A DNA stretch of 64,000 nucleotides from Arachnia rubra (GTDB lineage: Bacteria; Actinomycetota; Actinomycetes; Propionibacteriales; Propionibacteriaceae): positions 2,852,001 to 2,916,000 of the forward strand of contig NZ_AP024463.1 in NCBI RefSeq assembly GCF_019973735.1. Reading direction: 5' to 3'. Position 1 is the first letter of the stretch; every line of letters starts with the position of its first letter. Positions 1 to 8,895 of the stretch are shown piece by piece. The position numbers and the translations under genes were made by a program. The notes beneath the pieces were generated by a model. The model did not search any database. It was not told where the DNA came from and saw nothing but the letters and a program-made list of their open reading frames with translations.

Positions 1-1
1 G

Positions 2-400
2 CTTCACTCCCTCGTCCGCGGGCTGGGCCTGGAAGACCAAGTGCATTTCCTGCACGGCCAGGACCGCGCCAGCCTGGCCCAAATCATCCGCCACTCCTTG
101 GTGATGCTGGTGCCGTCGTACTCCGAAACCTTCGGCCTGATCGCCTTGGAGGCATCGGCGTCGGGGATCCCCGTTCTGGCGGCCGCAGCGGGAGGACTAA
201 CCGAGGCCATCTGCAACACCCACACCGGGCTGCTGATCCCCACCCACGACCCCCGCGACTGGGCTGCGGCACTCGCGTCACTACTCACCGACGCCCAGCT
301 GCGCCAGTTCCTGGGCGCGACCGGCAGAGAGCGGGCGCTGACAATGACCTGGTCGCGTTCCGCTGAGAGCACCCTCCGGCAGTACCGTAGGTTGTTGTGA
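2..400 (+). CDS. Glycosyltransferase family 4, C-terminal part (MshA-like), cut by window start
   Basis: Only the last 132 codons are present and the frame is open from base 2. The segment is the C-terminal nucleotide-sugar-binding half of a GT-B retaining glycosyltransferase. It shows the PSYSETFGL block, the E-x7-E arrangement around ALEASASGIPVLA, and the AGGL turn that contacts the donor. The spacing and wording of these blocks resemble MshA, which makes GlcNAc-inositol phosphate in mycothiol synthesis. The stop overlaps the start of the next gene as GTGA, so the two are probably co-translated. That next gene is an MshB-like deacetylase, which supports the mycothiol reading. Other GT4 enzymes of unknown acceptor remain possible because the N-terminal half is missing. 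Confidence 0.75.
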   Translation, partial: LHSLVRGLGLEDQVHFLHGQDRASLAQIIRHSLVMLVPSYSETFGLIALEASASGIPVLAAAAGGLTEAICNTHTGLLIPTHDPRDWAAALASLLTDAQLRQFLGATGRERALTMTWSRSAESTLRQYRRLL

Positions 401-1140
401 GAATAACCTTCATCCACGCCCATCCCGATGACGAGACCCTCGCGACGGGGGCGCTGATCGCCTGGCTGGTAGCGTCCGGGCATGAGGTGTCGCTGCTGAC
501 AGCGACCAGAGGCGAACGCGGCGAGGTGGTGCCGGGACCGCTGTCACACCTGGCGGACACCCAGAAGCTGGAGGCCCACCGGGAGCGTGAACTGGCCGGG
601 GCGCTGAGGGTTTTGGGGGTCTCGCGTCACGGTTTCCTGGGCGATGCGCCGGGTTCCGGCCGCCGGTACCGCGACTCAGGGATGCGCTGGGTCAGGGAGG
701 GGGTGGCGGGACCCGCTAAGGACGTGGAACCTGGAGCGCTGTGCACAGCAGACCCCGGTGACATAGTGGCGGACCTTGAGTCGTGGATCCGCGACGTCGC
801 AGCCGAACTCGTCATCTCCTATGACAAAGACGGCGGCTACGGGCACCCCGACCACATCCGGCTGCACTACACCGCCGTCGTGGCCGCGCAGCAGCAGAAG
901 GCGGGGTTCGCCTCGATCGTCCACCACCCAGGCAATGGCGTCTACTGGTTCGACCTGCAGCACCTGGAACCCGTCGTGGAGCGGGCCCTGACCCACCACG
1001 CCTCCCAGCTGACCACGCACGGCGACGGCACCCTCACCCACTCCGGCGGCCAGCTCGATTCGGTCACCACCTCCGTGGGCCTGCTGCCCTCCGACCAGAC
1101 CCCAGGGGCTGTAACACTGGTCAATTCGCTGGCTCGCTAG
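397..1140 (+). CDS. PIG-L family zinc deacetylase, MshB-like
   Basis: This 247-residue LmbE/PIG-L deacetylase has the zinc motif AHPDDE at residues 8-13 and the second metal/substrate motif GYGHPDH near residue 150. Family members remove N-acetyl groups from GlcNAc conjugates. MshB does so on GlcNAc-Ins in mycothiol synthesis, and Mca cleaves mycothiol conjugates. The GTG start overlaps the stop of the MshA-like gene upstream (GTGA), favouring a joint role in mycothiol. It is somewhat shorter than typical MshB (about 300 residues), so the exact substrate is inferred. Its TAG stop shares the palindrome CTAG (1137-1140) with the stop of the convergent tilS gene. Confidence 0.75.
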   Translation: MRITFIHAHPDDETLATGALIAWLVASGHEVSLLTATRGERGEVVPGPLSHLADTQKLEAHRERELAGALRVLGVSRHGFLGDAPGSGRRYRDSGMRWVREGVAGPAKDVEPGALCTADPGDIVADLESWIRDVAAELVISYDKDGGYGHPDHIRLHYTAVVAAQQQKAGFASIVHHPGNGVYWFDLQHLEPVVERALTHHASQLTTHGDGTLTHSGGQLDSVTTSVGLLPSDQTPGAVTLVNSLAR

Positions 1141-2075
1141 GTCGCCAACCCCAGCCATTCCAGCCGGCCTGAGATCCTGCGCACCGACCCGCCGGGCACC
1201 AGGACCGGACCCTGCCCGCGCCACGACACCACCAGGTCGTCGACCGCGGCGACGTGCACCTGCCCGGCGAGGCAGCCATGGTTCCTCAGCCAGCTGAGCA
1301 GCATCCTGCCCCGGAGGGCATCTGGCTGCGCCACCAGGACTGCGACGTCGAGCGCATCACCCCTGGCTGCCCGGGTAAGGGCCAGCTCCGCCAGCTCGTC
1401 GAGGAGGTCGGCATCGCTGCGAGCCAGCTTGGCGGTGCGGGCCAAACCGACGGCGACGTCGCGGCCCAGCTCGGTGCTGAGCAGCGCCAGCACCGACCGG
1501 GTCCGGACCCGCGCGAATCGCGGGTCGGAGTTCATCGGGTCGCTCCACCAGTCGATGCCCCACTCCCGGCAGGCAGCCTCGGTCTCGACGCGCCGGATCC
1601 CCAGGAGAGGACGCAGGAACAGCCCACGCCGCGGCGCCATCCCCGCCAGCGACCGGATGCCGGAGCCGCGCAGCAACCCCAGCAGCACCGTCTCAGCCTG
1701 GTCGTCGAGGGTGTGGCCCAGCAACACCGGATGCCCGTCGCGGGACAGGGCTGCCAGGCGGGCCTCGCGAGCCGCGGCCTCGATCCCGCCGTCACGGCCC
1801 ACCTGCACCTGTCGCACCTCGGCGGCGACGCCACGCGCCTTGAGCGCATCAGCCGTTTGTCCCGCGACCTCCGCGGAACCGGGCTGCAACCCGTGGTCCA
1901 CCACGATGCACGTCACCTCAGCCGACACGCGCGGCGCAGCCCACGCGGCCCCCAGGGCCAGGGCCAGGGAGTCGGCACCCCCGGAGACGCCGGCGACGAC
2001 GGGGCCCTCCGGCAGCAGGTCCGCCACCGCCCTGCCGACCTTCAGCGCGGTGGGTCCGAGTTCACGCCGCGCCAT
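1137..2075 (-). CDS. tilS: tRNA(Ile)-lysidine synthase TilS
   Basis: This 312-residue N-type ATP pyrophosphatase converts cytidine 34 of the CAU-anticodon tRNA-Ile to lysidine, so that the tRNA reads AUA. The PP-loop SGGADSLAL lies at about residues 31-39, followed by VDHGLQPGS and the GHTLDDQAET motif near residue 120, all diagnostic of TilS. The short length matches actinobacterial forms, which lack the long C-terminal domains of the E. coli enzyme. It starts 8 bases after the stop of the metalloprotease gene and is the last gene of the dacB - metalloprotease - tilS run, an order conserved in many Actinomycetota. Confidence 0.93.
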   Translation of the reverse strand: MARRELGPTALKVGRAVADLLPEGPVVAGVSGGADSLALALGAAWAAPRVSAEVTCIVVDHGLQPGSAEVAGQTADALKARGVAAEVRQVQVGRDGGIEAAAREARLAALSRDGHPVLLGHTLDDQAETVLLGLLRGSGIRSLAGMAPRRGLFLRPLLGIRRVETEAACREWGIDWWSDPMNSDPRFARVRTRSVLALLSTELGRDVAVGLARTAKLARSDADLLDELAELALTRAARGDALDVAVLVAQPDALRGRMLLSWLRNHGCLAGQVHVAAVDDLVVSWRGQGPVLVPGGSVRRISGRLEWLGLAT

Positions 2076-2083
2076 GACATCCC

Positions 2084-3049
2084 TCAGCCATGGACCCTGG
2101 CCACCCAGGCAGCGGGGTCGGTGATCTCGGCCAGGCTCGGCAGGTTGGCGGGCACCGCGAAGGCCGCCGCCAGCCCCGACATCCCCACATCAGCTGAGAC
2201 ACGCTGGCAGAAAGCCAGGCCATCGCGATACTGGACGGCCTTGTCAAGACCGGGTAGCAGCCGCAGCCATCCGCTGCTCGTCTGGGTCCTGGCGAAGGCC
2301 CGCCGCAACGCCCGCGCCGATGGCACGTGGCGGGCTCCCGCCGCATCCGCCACCAGGTCGGCATGGCCCTCCAGGAGAGTCATGGTGGCGGTCAACGCGT
2401 CCAGGTGGCGCTGCCCCTCGGCGGTGGCCAGCAGCGACATCACCCCCCGGCCCGCCCTGATCCCGGAGGCCACATCCACCGGGGAGGGGTCGTCGAGTGA
2501 GAGCGCAGCGATCAGGTCCTGGAGGTGTGCGAGCAGCCAGGGCGCCGAGTTGAACTGCACCGCGTGGGTCTGTTCGTGAAGCGCCACCCACAGCCGGAAG
2601 TCGCCGTCGGCAAAACCCCGGCTGCGCTGCACCTCGACGATGCCCGGTGCCACCAGCATCAGGCGGTCCGCATAGGGGTCGTACTGGCCGAGCAGTCCCC
2701 GTCCCACCGCCGTCAGCATCGCCCCGGCGGCGAGGCCATAGCCGATCCCGCAGAGGAGACGCCGCACGCCCGGTGGCCGCGCCTCAAGAGGCAGCCTGCG
2801 CAGCATGTCATCGACCATGCCGCTAGCCCGTCTCGACCATCCGGGACGGTCCACGACCACGACGTCCGCGGCGGCCGGGCCGCTCAGCTGCGAGTACTCG
2901 ACCGCAAGGCCACCAGCCCGCCGGGCCGCCAGCCTGAGAGCGGCGACGGCGCTCAGCGCCTCCGGGCGCGAGACCCTGGGCCCTGGGTCGCTGCAGAGCC
3001 GCTGCACGGCCAGCGCCAGCGGCCACAGGACATGGGGACGGCGCTGCAT
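2084..3049 (-). CDS. Zinc-dependent metalloprotease (DUF2342 / zincin type 2 family)
   Basis: This 321-residue protein has the zincin motif HEQTHAVQF near residue 155 and the conserved ALHEQTH context of the actinobacterial DUF2342 family, once called coenzyme F420 biosynthesis-associated. A second cluster, EGHADLVADAAG, lies about 70 residues later and probably supplies another metal ligand. The ATG at 3047-3049 shares a base with the dacB stop (TGATG), which decides this start over a longer one 15 codons upstream. No signal peptide is evident, so a cytoplasmic location is likely. The cellular substrate is unknown. Position between dacB and tilS is the conserved actinobacterial arrangement. 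Confidence 0.85.
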   Translation of the reverse strand: MQRRPHVLWPLALAVQRLCSDPGPRVSRPEALSAVAALRLAARRAGGLAVEYSQLSGPAAADVVVVDRPGWSRRASGMVDDMLRRLPLEARPPGVRRLLCGIGYGLAAGAMLTAVGRGLLGQYDPYADRLMLVAPGIVEVQRSRGFADGDFRLWVALHEQTHAVQFNSAPWLLAHLQDLIAALSLDDPSPVDVASGIRAGRGVMSLLATAEGQRHLDALTATMTLLEGHADLVADAAGARHVPSARALRRAFARTQTSSGWLRLLPGLDKAVQYRDGLAFCQRVSADVGMSGLAAAFAVPANLPSLAEITDPAAWVARVHG

Positions 3050-4458
3050 CAGCAGCCGCACCCCGTGACCAGGCTCGCCGCCTGGTCGCTCCACACCTGG
3101 GCCGCCCAGCCGTCGGTGGACCCGTTCATCATGAACGCCATGGCCACCTCGCGCCCGTCAGCGGTCACGGTGGTCCCGGCGAGGGTGGACACCAGCGACA
3201 GGGTGCCCGTCTTGGCCCGCACGACGCCGCGTCCCGGCGCGGAGGCCTCGTCCTCGAACCGCTTCGCCAGCGACCCCGATACCCCCGCGATGGGGAAACC
3301 CTCCTGCACGATGGACGATTTGGGGGTCGTCATCACGTACCGGACGACCCCAGCCAGCATCGACGCGGTGACATGGTTCTCGCGGGTGAGGCCGGAACCG
3401 TCGTGCAGCACCGCGCCCTCATGCCACAGCCCGAGGCTGGTCAGCTCCTCCTGCACGGCCGCGGCCGTGCCCGCGAAGGTCGTGGGTTTCCCGAGCCTGT
3501 GGGCCAGCTGCATGCCCAGGACCTCCGTGAAGGAGTTGTTGGAAGCCTCCATCGCGGCCGCGGCCATGGCGTGGACACCCGGCGAGGATACCTTCGCGAC
3601 CTCCTCGCCGGACGCCGCCGCGCTGGCGGGGGTGCCGTCGACCGCCACGCCCTGCGCGGTCAGCTGGCTGGCGAAGATGCGGGCGGCATCACCGGCGGGG
3701 TCGGTGGAGCGGGCCTGGCTGGCGTCCATTCCCTCGTCCGCCCAGAGCGCGGAGATCGGGGTCACCTGGTCACGGTAGCTCGACGGCCAGGTGGTCGCCC
3801 ACGACTCCTGGAACAGGGAGGCGTCGTAGCCCAGTGTCACCTTCTCCACACCCTGCGACTTCAGCTTCTGGGCGGTCCTGGCGGCGAGCTCCTCCAGCGA
3901 GGCCCGCTTCGGGTAGGCGTCGGAGGCGGCGGAGGCGAGCAGCGGGTCGCCGCCGCCCACCAGCACCAGCTGCCCGGGGGCCGGTGAGACGACGGTGGTG
4001 TCGAAGGTCTCGGTGCCGTCGAAGACCGACAGCAGGGAGGTGAGCGTCAACAGCTTCGTGTTCGACGCGGGAACCAGCGGCTGGTCGGCATTCGACGCGG
4101 CCAGCACCTCACCGCTCTCGACGTCGAGCACCTGATAGGCCAGGGTTAACGACCCACCGTCCTGGACGCCCTTCGTGAGCGCCGCGATGTCGAGGGAGTT
4201 GATGCGCTGCTCCAGGGTCGCGCGGTCGGGCAGCGTGCCCGGGGCGGCCTCGGAAGCCGAGGCGATGGGTCCTGCGGGCGTTGGAGCCGGTGTCGGTGAC
4301 GGCGTCGCGGAAGCCGGGGGGGTGGGCGCCGGGGTGTCCTCCCCAGCCATGGTAAAGACCGTGCCACGGAAAACCACCACGATGAAAGCGGCCGTCAGCA
4401 ACGCCCCCACCACCCCCCAGATGATCACAGGACGCCACGGGATGTTGCGGGAGGTCAA
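3049..4458 (-). CDS. dacB: D-alanyl-D-alanine carboxypeptidase/endopeptidase, PBP4 (S13) family
   Basis: This 469-residue serine peptidase trims or cleaves peptidoglycan stem peptides outside the membrane. A single membrane anchor ([19 protein letters not shown]) begins about residue 10 and is followed by a Pro/Ala/Thr-rich linker. The three catalytic motifs of penicillin-binding proteins are present: SNTK (in PASNTKLL), SNNS and KTGT (in RAKTGTLS). The TTG start at 4456-4458 is chosen because AAGGAG lies eight bases upstream and an ATG further out would run into the divergent ppa promoter. The stop overlaps the next gene by one base. The gene is divergent from ppa with about 80 bases between them. 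Confidence 0.9.
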   Translation of the reverse strand: MTSRNIPWRPVIIWGVVGALLTAAFIVVVFRGTVFTMAGEDTPAPTPPASATPSPTPAPTPAGPIASASEAAPGTLPDRATLEQRINSLDIAALTKGVQDGGSLTLAYQVLDVESGEVLAASNADQPLVPASNTKLLTLTSLLSVFDGTETFDTTVVSPAPGQLVLVGGGDPLLASAASDAYPKRASLEELAARTAQKLKSQGVEKVTLGYDASLFQESWATTWPSSYRDQVTPISALWADEGMDASQARSTDPAGDAARIFASQLTAQGVAVDGTPASAAASGEEVAKVSSPGVHAMAAAAMEASNNSFTEVLGMQLAHRLGKPTTFAGTAAAVQEELTSLGLWHEGAVLHDGSGLTRENHVTASMLAGVVRYVMTTPKSSIVQEGFPIAGVSGSLAKRFEDEASAPGRGVVRAKTGTLSLVSTLAGTTVTADGREVAMAFMMNGSTDGWAAQVWSDQAASLVTGCGC

Positions 4459-4538
4459 ATCGGCGCTCCTTCTCCGGTAAAGTGCTTGATCACGGGTCGC
4501 CACGAGGCGGCGGTGGATCAATCATAGGAGCGGACCCA

Positions 4539-5102
4539 GTGAGTGACGACGTCATCGAGAGCATCGAGATCTTCAACCCCGAGAACCGGGTGCTGTTCGA
4601 CGTCACGGTGGAGATCCCGAAGGGCACCAAGAACAAGTACGAGATGGACCATCTGACGGGACGCATCCGCCTGGACCGGACCCTGTTCACCTCCACCCAG
4701 TACCCTTACGACTACGGCTTCATCGAAGGCACCCTTGGCCTGGACGGCGACCCCCTCGACGCGATGGTGATCGGCGCCGAACCTACCTTCCCGGGATGCT
4801 TGATCGAGTGCTACGCCGTCGCGATGTTCCGCATGACCGACGAGATGGGCGGCGACGACAAGGTGCTGTGCGTGCCGACCGCGGACACCCGCCGCAGTCA
4901 CCTGAAGGACCTCGACTCCGTGGCTGAGCACATCCTCCTGGAGATCGAGCACTTCTTCAGCGTCTACAAGGACCTGGAGCCCGGCAAGTCCGTCGAGGGA
5001 GCCACCTGGACGCACCGCAAGGACGCGGAGGAGGAGATCCTCGCCTCCCTCGAACGAGCCAAGGGCACGCCTTTTGAACACCACCACGTGAACCTGGCGT
5101 AA
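4539..5102 (+). CDS. ppa: Inorganic pyrophosphatase (family I)
   Basis: This 187-residue soluble enzyme hydrolyses pyrophosphate to phosphate and so drives biosynthetic reactions. Family I features are visible: [11 protein letters not shown] near the N-terminus, [11 protein letters not shown], the metal-binding DGDPLDAMV, and VPTADTR with the following DLDSV. The GTG start is supported by a GGAG box about seven bases upstream. An in-frame ATG-like start further out would overlap the dacB leader. A degraded copy of the last 40 or so bases of this gene lies at 5451-5493. Confidence 0.95.
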   Translation: MSDDVIESIEIFNPENRVLFDVTVEIPKGTKNKYEMDHLTGRIRLDRTLFTSTQYPYDYGFIEGTLGLDGDPLDAMVIGAEPTFPGCLIECYAVAMFRMTDEMGGDDKVLCVPTADTRRSHLKDLDSVAEHILLEIEHFFSVYKDLEPGKSVEGATWTHRKDAEEEILASLERAKGTPFEHHHVNLA

Positions 5103-5107
5103 CCGCG

Positions 5108-5431
5108 TCACTCCACATCCGCGATGACCTCAGTACGGGGCCAGCGCCACAGGGTGAAGGGGCTGTGTGACTTGCACAGTTCCACGATCCGAGCACCCAG
5201 ACCCGTCCGCCAGGTGCCTGCTGGGCCGTGTTCGAAAGTAATCTCTTCACGAAACCCATACGAATGCGCCAGGGTCACGGCTGAGGGTTTGCCTCTGCGT
5301 CGCGTCTTCAAAACAGTCCCCGGGGGGTTCGGATTACTCGCTGGGGAGAAGGAAACACACACCACTCCCTGCTCGGCAGAAGGACCATACCGCATATCGT
5401 CAATGAACCACGCGCTGTGTTGCACCACCAC
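5108..5431 (-). CDS. Hypothetical protein, 107 aa, no recognised family
   Basis: The open frame ends six bases after the ppa stop on the opposite strand. Candidate GTG starts lie at 5431, 5428 and 5425, and no clear ribosome-binding site decides between them. The product is soluble and rich in aromatic residues, with a positively charged middle (LKTRRRGKP) and a HSPFTLWRW stretch near the end. It resembles no family I can name. The gene lies between the real ppa end and a degenerate second copy of that end, suggesting it arrived by an insertion that duplicated the flank. It may instead be a non-coding frame. Confidence 0.4.
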   Translation of the reverse strand: MVVQHSAWFIDDMRYGPSAEQGVVCVSFSPASNPNPPGTVLKTRRRGKPSAVTLAHSYGFREEITFEHGPAGTWRTGLGARIVELCKSHSPFTLWRWPRTEVIADVE

Positions 5432-5450
5432 CCAAATCTCAAGAAAGAAA

Positions 5451-5493
5451 AAGGACGCTCCCTTCGGGCACCACTCACGTGAGCTTGGCGTAA
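5451..5493 (+). repeat. Degenerate duplicate of the ppa 3' end
   Basis: The stretch matches 5061-5102, the last codons and stop of ppa, with a few substitutions and small indels. Both copies end in the same TTGGCGTAA or CTGGCGTAA and share the CAC-CAC and CACGTGA blocks. In one frame the copy still reads KDAPFGHH, against KGTPFEHH in ppa. The two copies flank the orphan frame at 5108-5431. Confidence 0.6.
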
Positions 5494-5712
5494 GAGCCCA
5501 GCATCTGGGGGGTTTCCGCGACCTCGACCGCAGGCTCCCAGCGTGCCACAAGGCGGCCCAGCGGTGACCTCCCCCTGCCCTACAATCGTTTTAAACCCCT
5601 AGCCACACCGCAGGACGGCATGTCCAGCCTGCATAGCCAGACCGGAAACAACCCAACAGGCTGCGGCATTCAGCCGGCAACAAACAGCAAAAACAAAAGA
5701 AAAAGGAGCACC

Positions 5713-6225
5713 GTGCAGACCTTCAAGCTGCGCCATCGCGCAAAGGGCAGGACACTACTGGCGATACTGATCTCAGTGATCTACATCCTGGCAGACGCGG
5801 CCTTCGGGTACATGATCTTTCCCTACTTCAACGTGCACTACCGCCGGGGATCCAATACCTTCGCATATCTCGTGGTCCTTCCCCTCATAGGGCTGCCTTT
5901 CCTCGTGTCTCTTCTCTATCCCTCCTATACGGTACGGATCGACGATGAGACCGTCCTTGTTTCCGACGGCAAGAAGGAGCTGCACCGGGTCGCTCGCCGG
6001 GATATCGCACACGTGCGGTTGCACAACAAGAACAAGCACCTGGACATATACCACCACTCGGGCACGATGCTGCTGCGCCTGGAGCCGTTGTTTTGCAATC
6101 TGAAATGGGTGAATGCCAAGATGAATGCGATCGTCGATCACCTGCGTGACCGCTTCGGAGGCTCTGAGACACAGGCCAGGGTAAGGGCCTACGTCGAACG
6201 TTACATCGACTTCCCGGAGCAGTAG
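5713..6225 (+). CDS. Hypothetical membrane protein, 170 aa, two N-terminal TM segments
   Basis: The GTG start is preceded by AAAGGAG at good spacing. Two hydrophobic segments, about residues 14-36 and 46-66, are followed by a soluble domain of about 100 residues with a beta-rich pattern (YTVRIDDETVLVSDGKKELHRVARRDIAHVRL). That layout resembles small membrane proteins with a bacterial PH-like domain, but no signature proves it. It is followed after 50 bases by the ABC exporter genes, though the gap and the distinct leader do not show an operon. Function unknown. Confidence 0.65.
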   Translation: MQTFKLRHRAKGRTLLAILISVIYILADAAFGYMIFPYFNVHYRRGSNTFAYLVVLPLIGLPFLVSLLYPSYTVRIDDETVLVSDGKKELHRVARRDIAHVRLHNKNKHLDIYHHSGTMLLRLEPLFCNLKWVNAKMNAIVDHLRDRFGGSETQARVRAYVERYIDFPEQ

Positions 6226-6277
6226 ACCATAGCTGGGACCTCCTGAGACGCCGGGAATTGGCGTAGGGTTTCGGTTC

Positions 6278-7204
6278 GTGACTGATCCGGTGATCCTGGC
6301 CAGGGGGCTGCGTAAATCGTACGGGCAGTTCGAGGCGGTGCGAGGAATCGACTTCGAGGTAGCACCTGGCACCTCTTTCGGGCTGCTGGGCCCCAACGGC
6401 GCGGGCAAGTCCACGACGATGCGCATGATCGCCGGGGTCTCCCACCGCTCCGGCGGGCAGCTGCGCATCCTGGGGATGGATCCCAACGAGCAGGGTCCCC
6501 GGATTCGCGCCCATCTGGGCGTGGTACCGCAGAACGACAGCCTCGACGACCAGCTGACGGTCCGCGAGAACCTGATCTTCTACGGCCGGTACTTCGGGCT
6601 GCCGAAACGCTGGCTGGCCGCGAAGGCAGAGGAGCTCATCGAGTTCGCGCAGCTCACCGAGAAGCGCAACTCGCGCGTCGACGACCTGTCGGGCGGCATG
6701 AAACGCCGCCTGACGATCTCCCGGGCGCTGGTCTCCGACCCGCGCATCGTGCTCCTCGATGAACCCACCACGGGCCTGGACCCGCAGGCCCGTCACATCC
6801 TGTGGGACCGGCTGTTCCAGCTGAAGGAGAAGGGCACCACCCTGGTGCTGACCACCCACCACATGGACGAGGCCGAACAGCTCTGCGACCGGCTGATCGT
6901 CATCGACCACGGCCAGATCGTCGCCGAGGGTACCCCACCGGGCCTGGTGCGGGAGTACGCGGGCCGTGAGGTCGTGGAGCTGCGGTTCGGCTCCACCCGC
7001 AACGCCAGCGCCGCCGCGCAGCTGAGCGGGGTCGGTGACCGCATCGAGACCCTGCCGGACCGGGTCCTGATCTACGCTGCCGACGGTGAGGGTGCGCTGC
7101 GCGCCGTCCTGGAACGCGGCCTGGAGCCGAACTCGTCGCTGGTGCGGCGCTGCTCGCTGGAGGATGTGTTCCTGCGGCTGACGGGGAGGTCGTTGATTGA
7201 CTGA
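6278..7204 (+). CDS. ABC exporter ATP-binding protein, DrrA/NodI type
   Basis: This 308-residue protein has one ABC ATPase domain: Walker A GPNGAGKST near residue 39, Q-loop VPQNDSLDDQLTV, signature LSGGMKRR, Walker B VLLDEPTTGLD, and the H-loop in THHMDEAE. A C-terminal regulatory-type domain follows, as in daunorubicin-resistance DrrA. It should power the membrane partner encoded immediately downstream, which overlaps it by eight bases. Typical substrates of this class are drugs, lipids or polysaccharides. Nothing here identifies the cargo. Confidence 0.9.
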   Translation: MTDPVILARGLRKSYGQFEAVRGIDFEVAPGTSFGLLGPNGAGKSTTMRMIAGVSHRSGGQLRILGMDPNEQGPRIRAHLGVVPQNDSLDDQLTVRENLIFYGRYFGLPKRWLAAKAEELIEFAQLTEKRNSRVDDLSGGMKRRLTISRALVSDPRIVLLDEPTTGLDPQARHILWDRLFQLKEKGTTLVLTTHHMDEAEQLCDRLIVIDHGQIVAEGTPPGLVREYAGREVVELRFGSTRNASAAAQLSGVGDRIETLPDRVLIYAADGEGALRAVLERGLEPNSSLVRRCSLEDVFLRLTGRSLID

Positions 7205-8888
7205 GACCCAGGCTGTGATGCATCACGACGCCCAGGCGGCGCGGGTCGCGCGCTGGGGCGCTTTCTATCACGCCCGCAATGTGGTGTTGCAGCTGCGCGC
7301 CTGGTGGGTGAGCCTGTTCGCCATCGGAACCATCGAGCCGCTGCTGACGGTGCTGGCGCTGGGTGTCGGCCTGGGTGTGGTGGTGGACGCCGCCAGCCCC
7401 GGGGCGCTGGGCGTGCCTTTCCTGCAGTTCGTGGCGCCTGCGCTACTGCTGTCGACCACGGTGCATGCCGCGCAGATGGAGAACACCATCGGGGTGTACG
7501 CGGATTTCAAATGGAACGAGCTGTACCAGGCGGCGGCCTCCACCCCGACCACACCGTCGCAGCTCGCGGAGGGGCACTGGCTGGGATCGACGGCACGCTA
7601 CGTGATCGAATGCACCACTGTGCTGGCGGTGCTGCTGCTCTTCGGCGCCGTCACGCCCGCCGGCGCGCTGATCCTGCTGCCGGTGGCGGTATTGACGGCA
7701 TGGGCGTTCGGCAATCCGGTGATGGCGTGGACGTCCTGCCTGCACCGGGACCGTGGCCAGTTTTCGATCTTCTCCCGCCTGGTGGCGCTGCCGTTGACGC
7801 TGTTCTCCGGCACCTATTTCCCCCTCGACGTGCTGCCCGGGTGGCTGCACCCCATCGGCTGGGTATCGCCGCTGTGGCACGGGGTGAACCTGGCCCGGAT
7901 CTGGACCCTTGGGCAGGCCGCCCCCGCCTGGCTGCCCGCGGTGCACATCGCCTATCTGACGGCGCTGACCGTCGGCGGGCTGCTGGTCGCACGGCGGATC
8001 TTCCATCTGCGGCTGACCGGGGTCCTGCCCCGCCCTGGCAAGGAACACACCAGGAACAGGACGCGGACAGCACCCGTGACGTCTTCCGTGGGTGAGCTGG
8101 CGGACGGCCAGTCCCTGCTGCAACACCCCCGGACCTCACCGGCATTCCTCACGGTCGCCGCCCGGGGACTGAAGGCCAATTGGGGAGCGAACAGCCTGCT
8201 GATGGCCTCGGGGGCTGTGGAACCGGTGCTCTACCTGCTGGCGATGGGTCTGGGACTCGGCACATTGGTCGGCCAGGTGGGACCGGGAGTCAGCTACGCG
8301 GCCTGGATCGCACCCGCGCTGCTGGCGAGCTCCGCGATGATGGGCGCGGTGATGGACGCCACCTGGAACGTGTTCATGAAGCTGAAGTTCGACAAGCTCT
8401 ACGAGGCGATGCTGAGTACCTCGCTGGGACCGTTGGACGTCGCGCTGGGTGAGATCTGCGTCGCCCTGGTGCGCGGCGGCAGCTACGCTGTGAGCTTCGT
8501 CGCGGTGATGGTGCTGCTGGGGCTGGCGGGGTCGTGGTGGGTGCTGCTGGCGATCCCGGTGTGCCTGCTGATCGCGCTCGGGATCGCGGCCATCGCGATG
8601 GCGGCGACGTCGTTCTGCCGGACCTTCCAGCAGATGGACTGGATCATGCTGGCGCTAATGCCGATGTTCATGTTCTCCGGCACCTTCTATCCCGTCGACG
8701 TCTATCCAGAGCCGATCGCCGCGGTGGTGAAGTGCCTGCCGCTGTGGCATGGCATCGAGATGCTGCGCGACCTGAACGCTGGAGCAGTCAGCTGGGGCAC
8801 CGCCGGTCACGCCCTCTACTTCGCCGCACTGGCCGCGGTCGGAATATGGCTGGCAGCCATCCGGCTGAAAGCACTCTTCCTGAGGTGA
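7197..8888 (+). CDS. ABC-2 type permease, two fused membrane units (563 aa)
   Basis: Two homologous ABC-2 permease units are joined in one chain, about residues 15-270 and 310-560. Each ends in the same landmark: FSGTYFPLDVLPGWL followed by PLWHGVNLAR in the first, and FSGTFYPVDVYPEP followed by PLWHGIEMLR in the second. Each has about six hydrophobic segments, and a polar linker rich in R/T/S joins them. The fusion replaces the usual permease dimer and needs only the ATPase gene upstream, whose end it overlaps (TTG start at 7197). A 31-base piece of the second unit is repeated at 9196-9226. Confidence 0.88.
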   Translation: MTETQAVMHHDAQAARVARWGAFYHARNVVLQLRAWWVSLFAIGTIEPLLTVLALGVGLGVVVDAASPGALGVPFLQFVAPALLLSTTVHAAQMENTIGVYADFKWNELYQAAASTPTTPSQLAEGHWLGSTARYVIECTTVLAVLLLFGAVTPAGALILLPVAVLTAWAFGNPVMAWTSCLHRDRGQFSIFSRLVALPLTLFSGTYFPLDVLPGWLHPIGWVSPLWHGVNLARIWTLGQAAPAWLPAVHIAYLTALTVGGLLVARRIFHLRLTGVLPRPGKEHTRNRTRTAPVTSSVGELADGQSLLQHPRTSPAFLTVAARGLKANWGANSLLMASGAVEPVLYLLAMGLGLGTLVGQVGPGVSYAAWIAPALLASSAMMGAVMDATWNVFMKLKFDKLYEAMLSTSLGPLDVALGEICVALVRGGSYAVSFVAVMVLLGLAGSWWVLLAIPVCLLIALGIAAIAMAATSFCRTFQQMDWIMLALMPMFMFSGTFYPVDVYPEPIAAVVKCLPLWHGIEMLRDLNAGAVSWGTAGHALYFAALAAVGIWLAAIRLKALFLR

Positions 8889-8895
8889 TCTTCCA

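Noticed and set aside
1137..1140. Shared CTAG palindrome carrying the stop codons of mshB-like and tilS
   Set aside because: Overlapping convergent stops are common in compact genomes and have no further meaning here.
1254..2579. Long plus-strand frames opposite tilS and the metalloprotease, and similar long antisense frames elsewhere
   Set aside because: These are GC-driven shadow frames of well-identified genes and show no family motifs.
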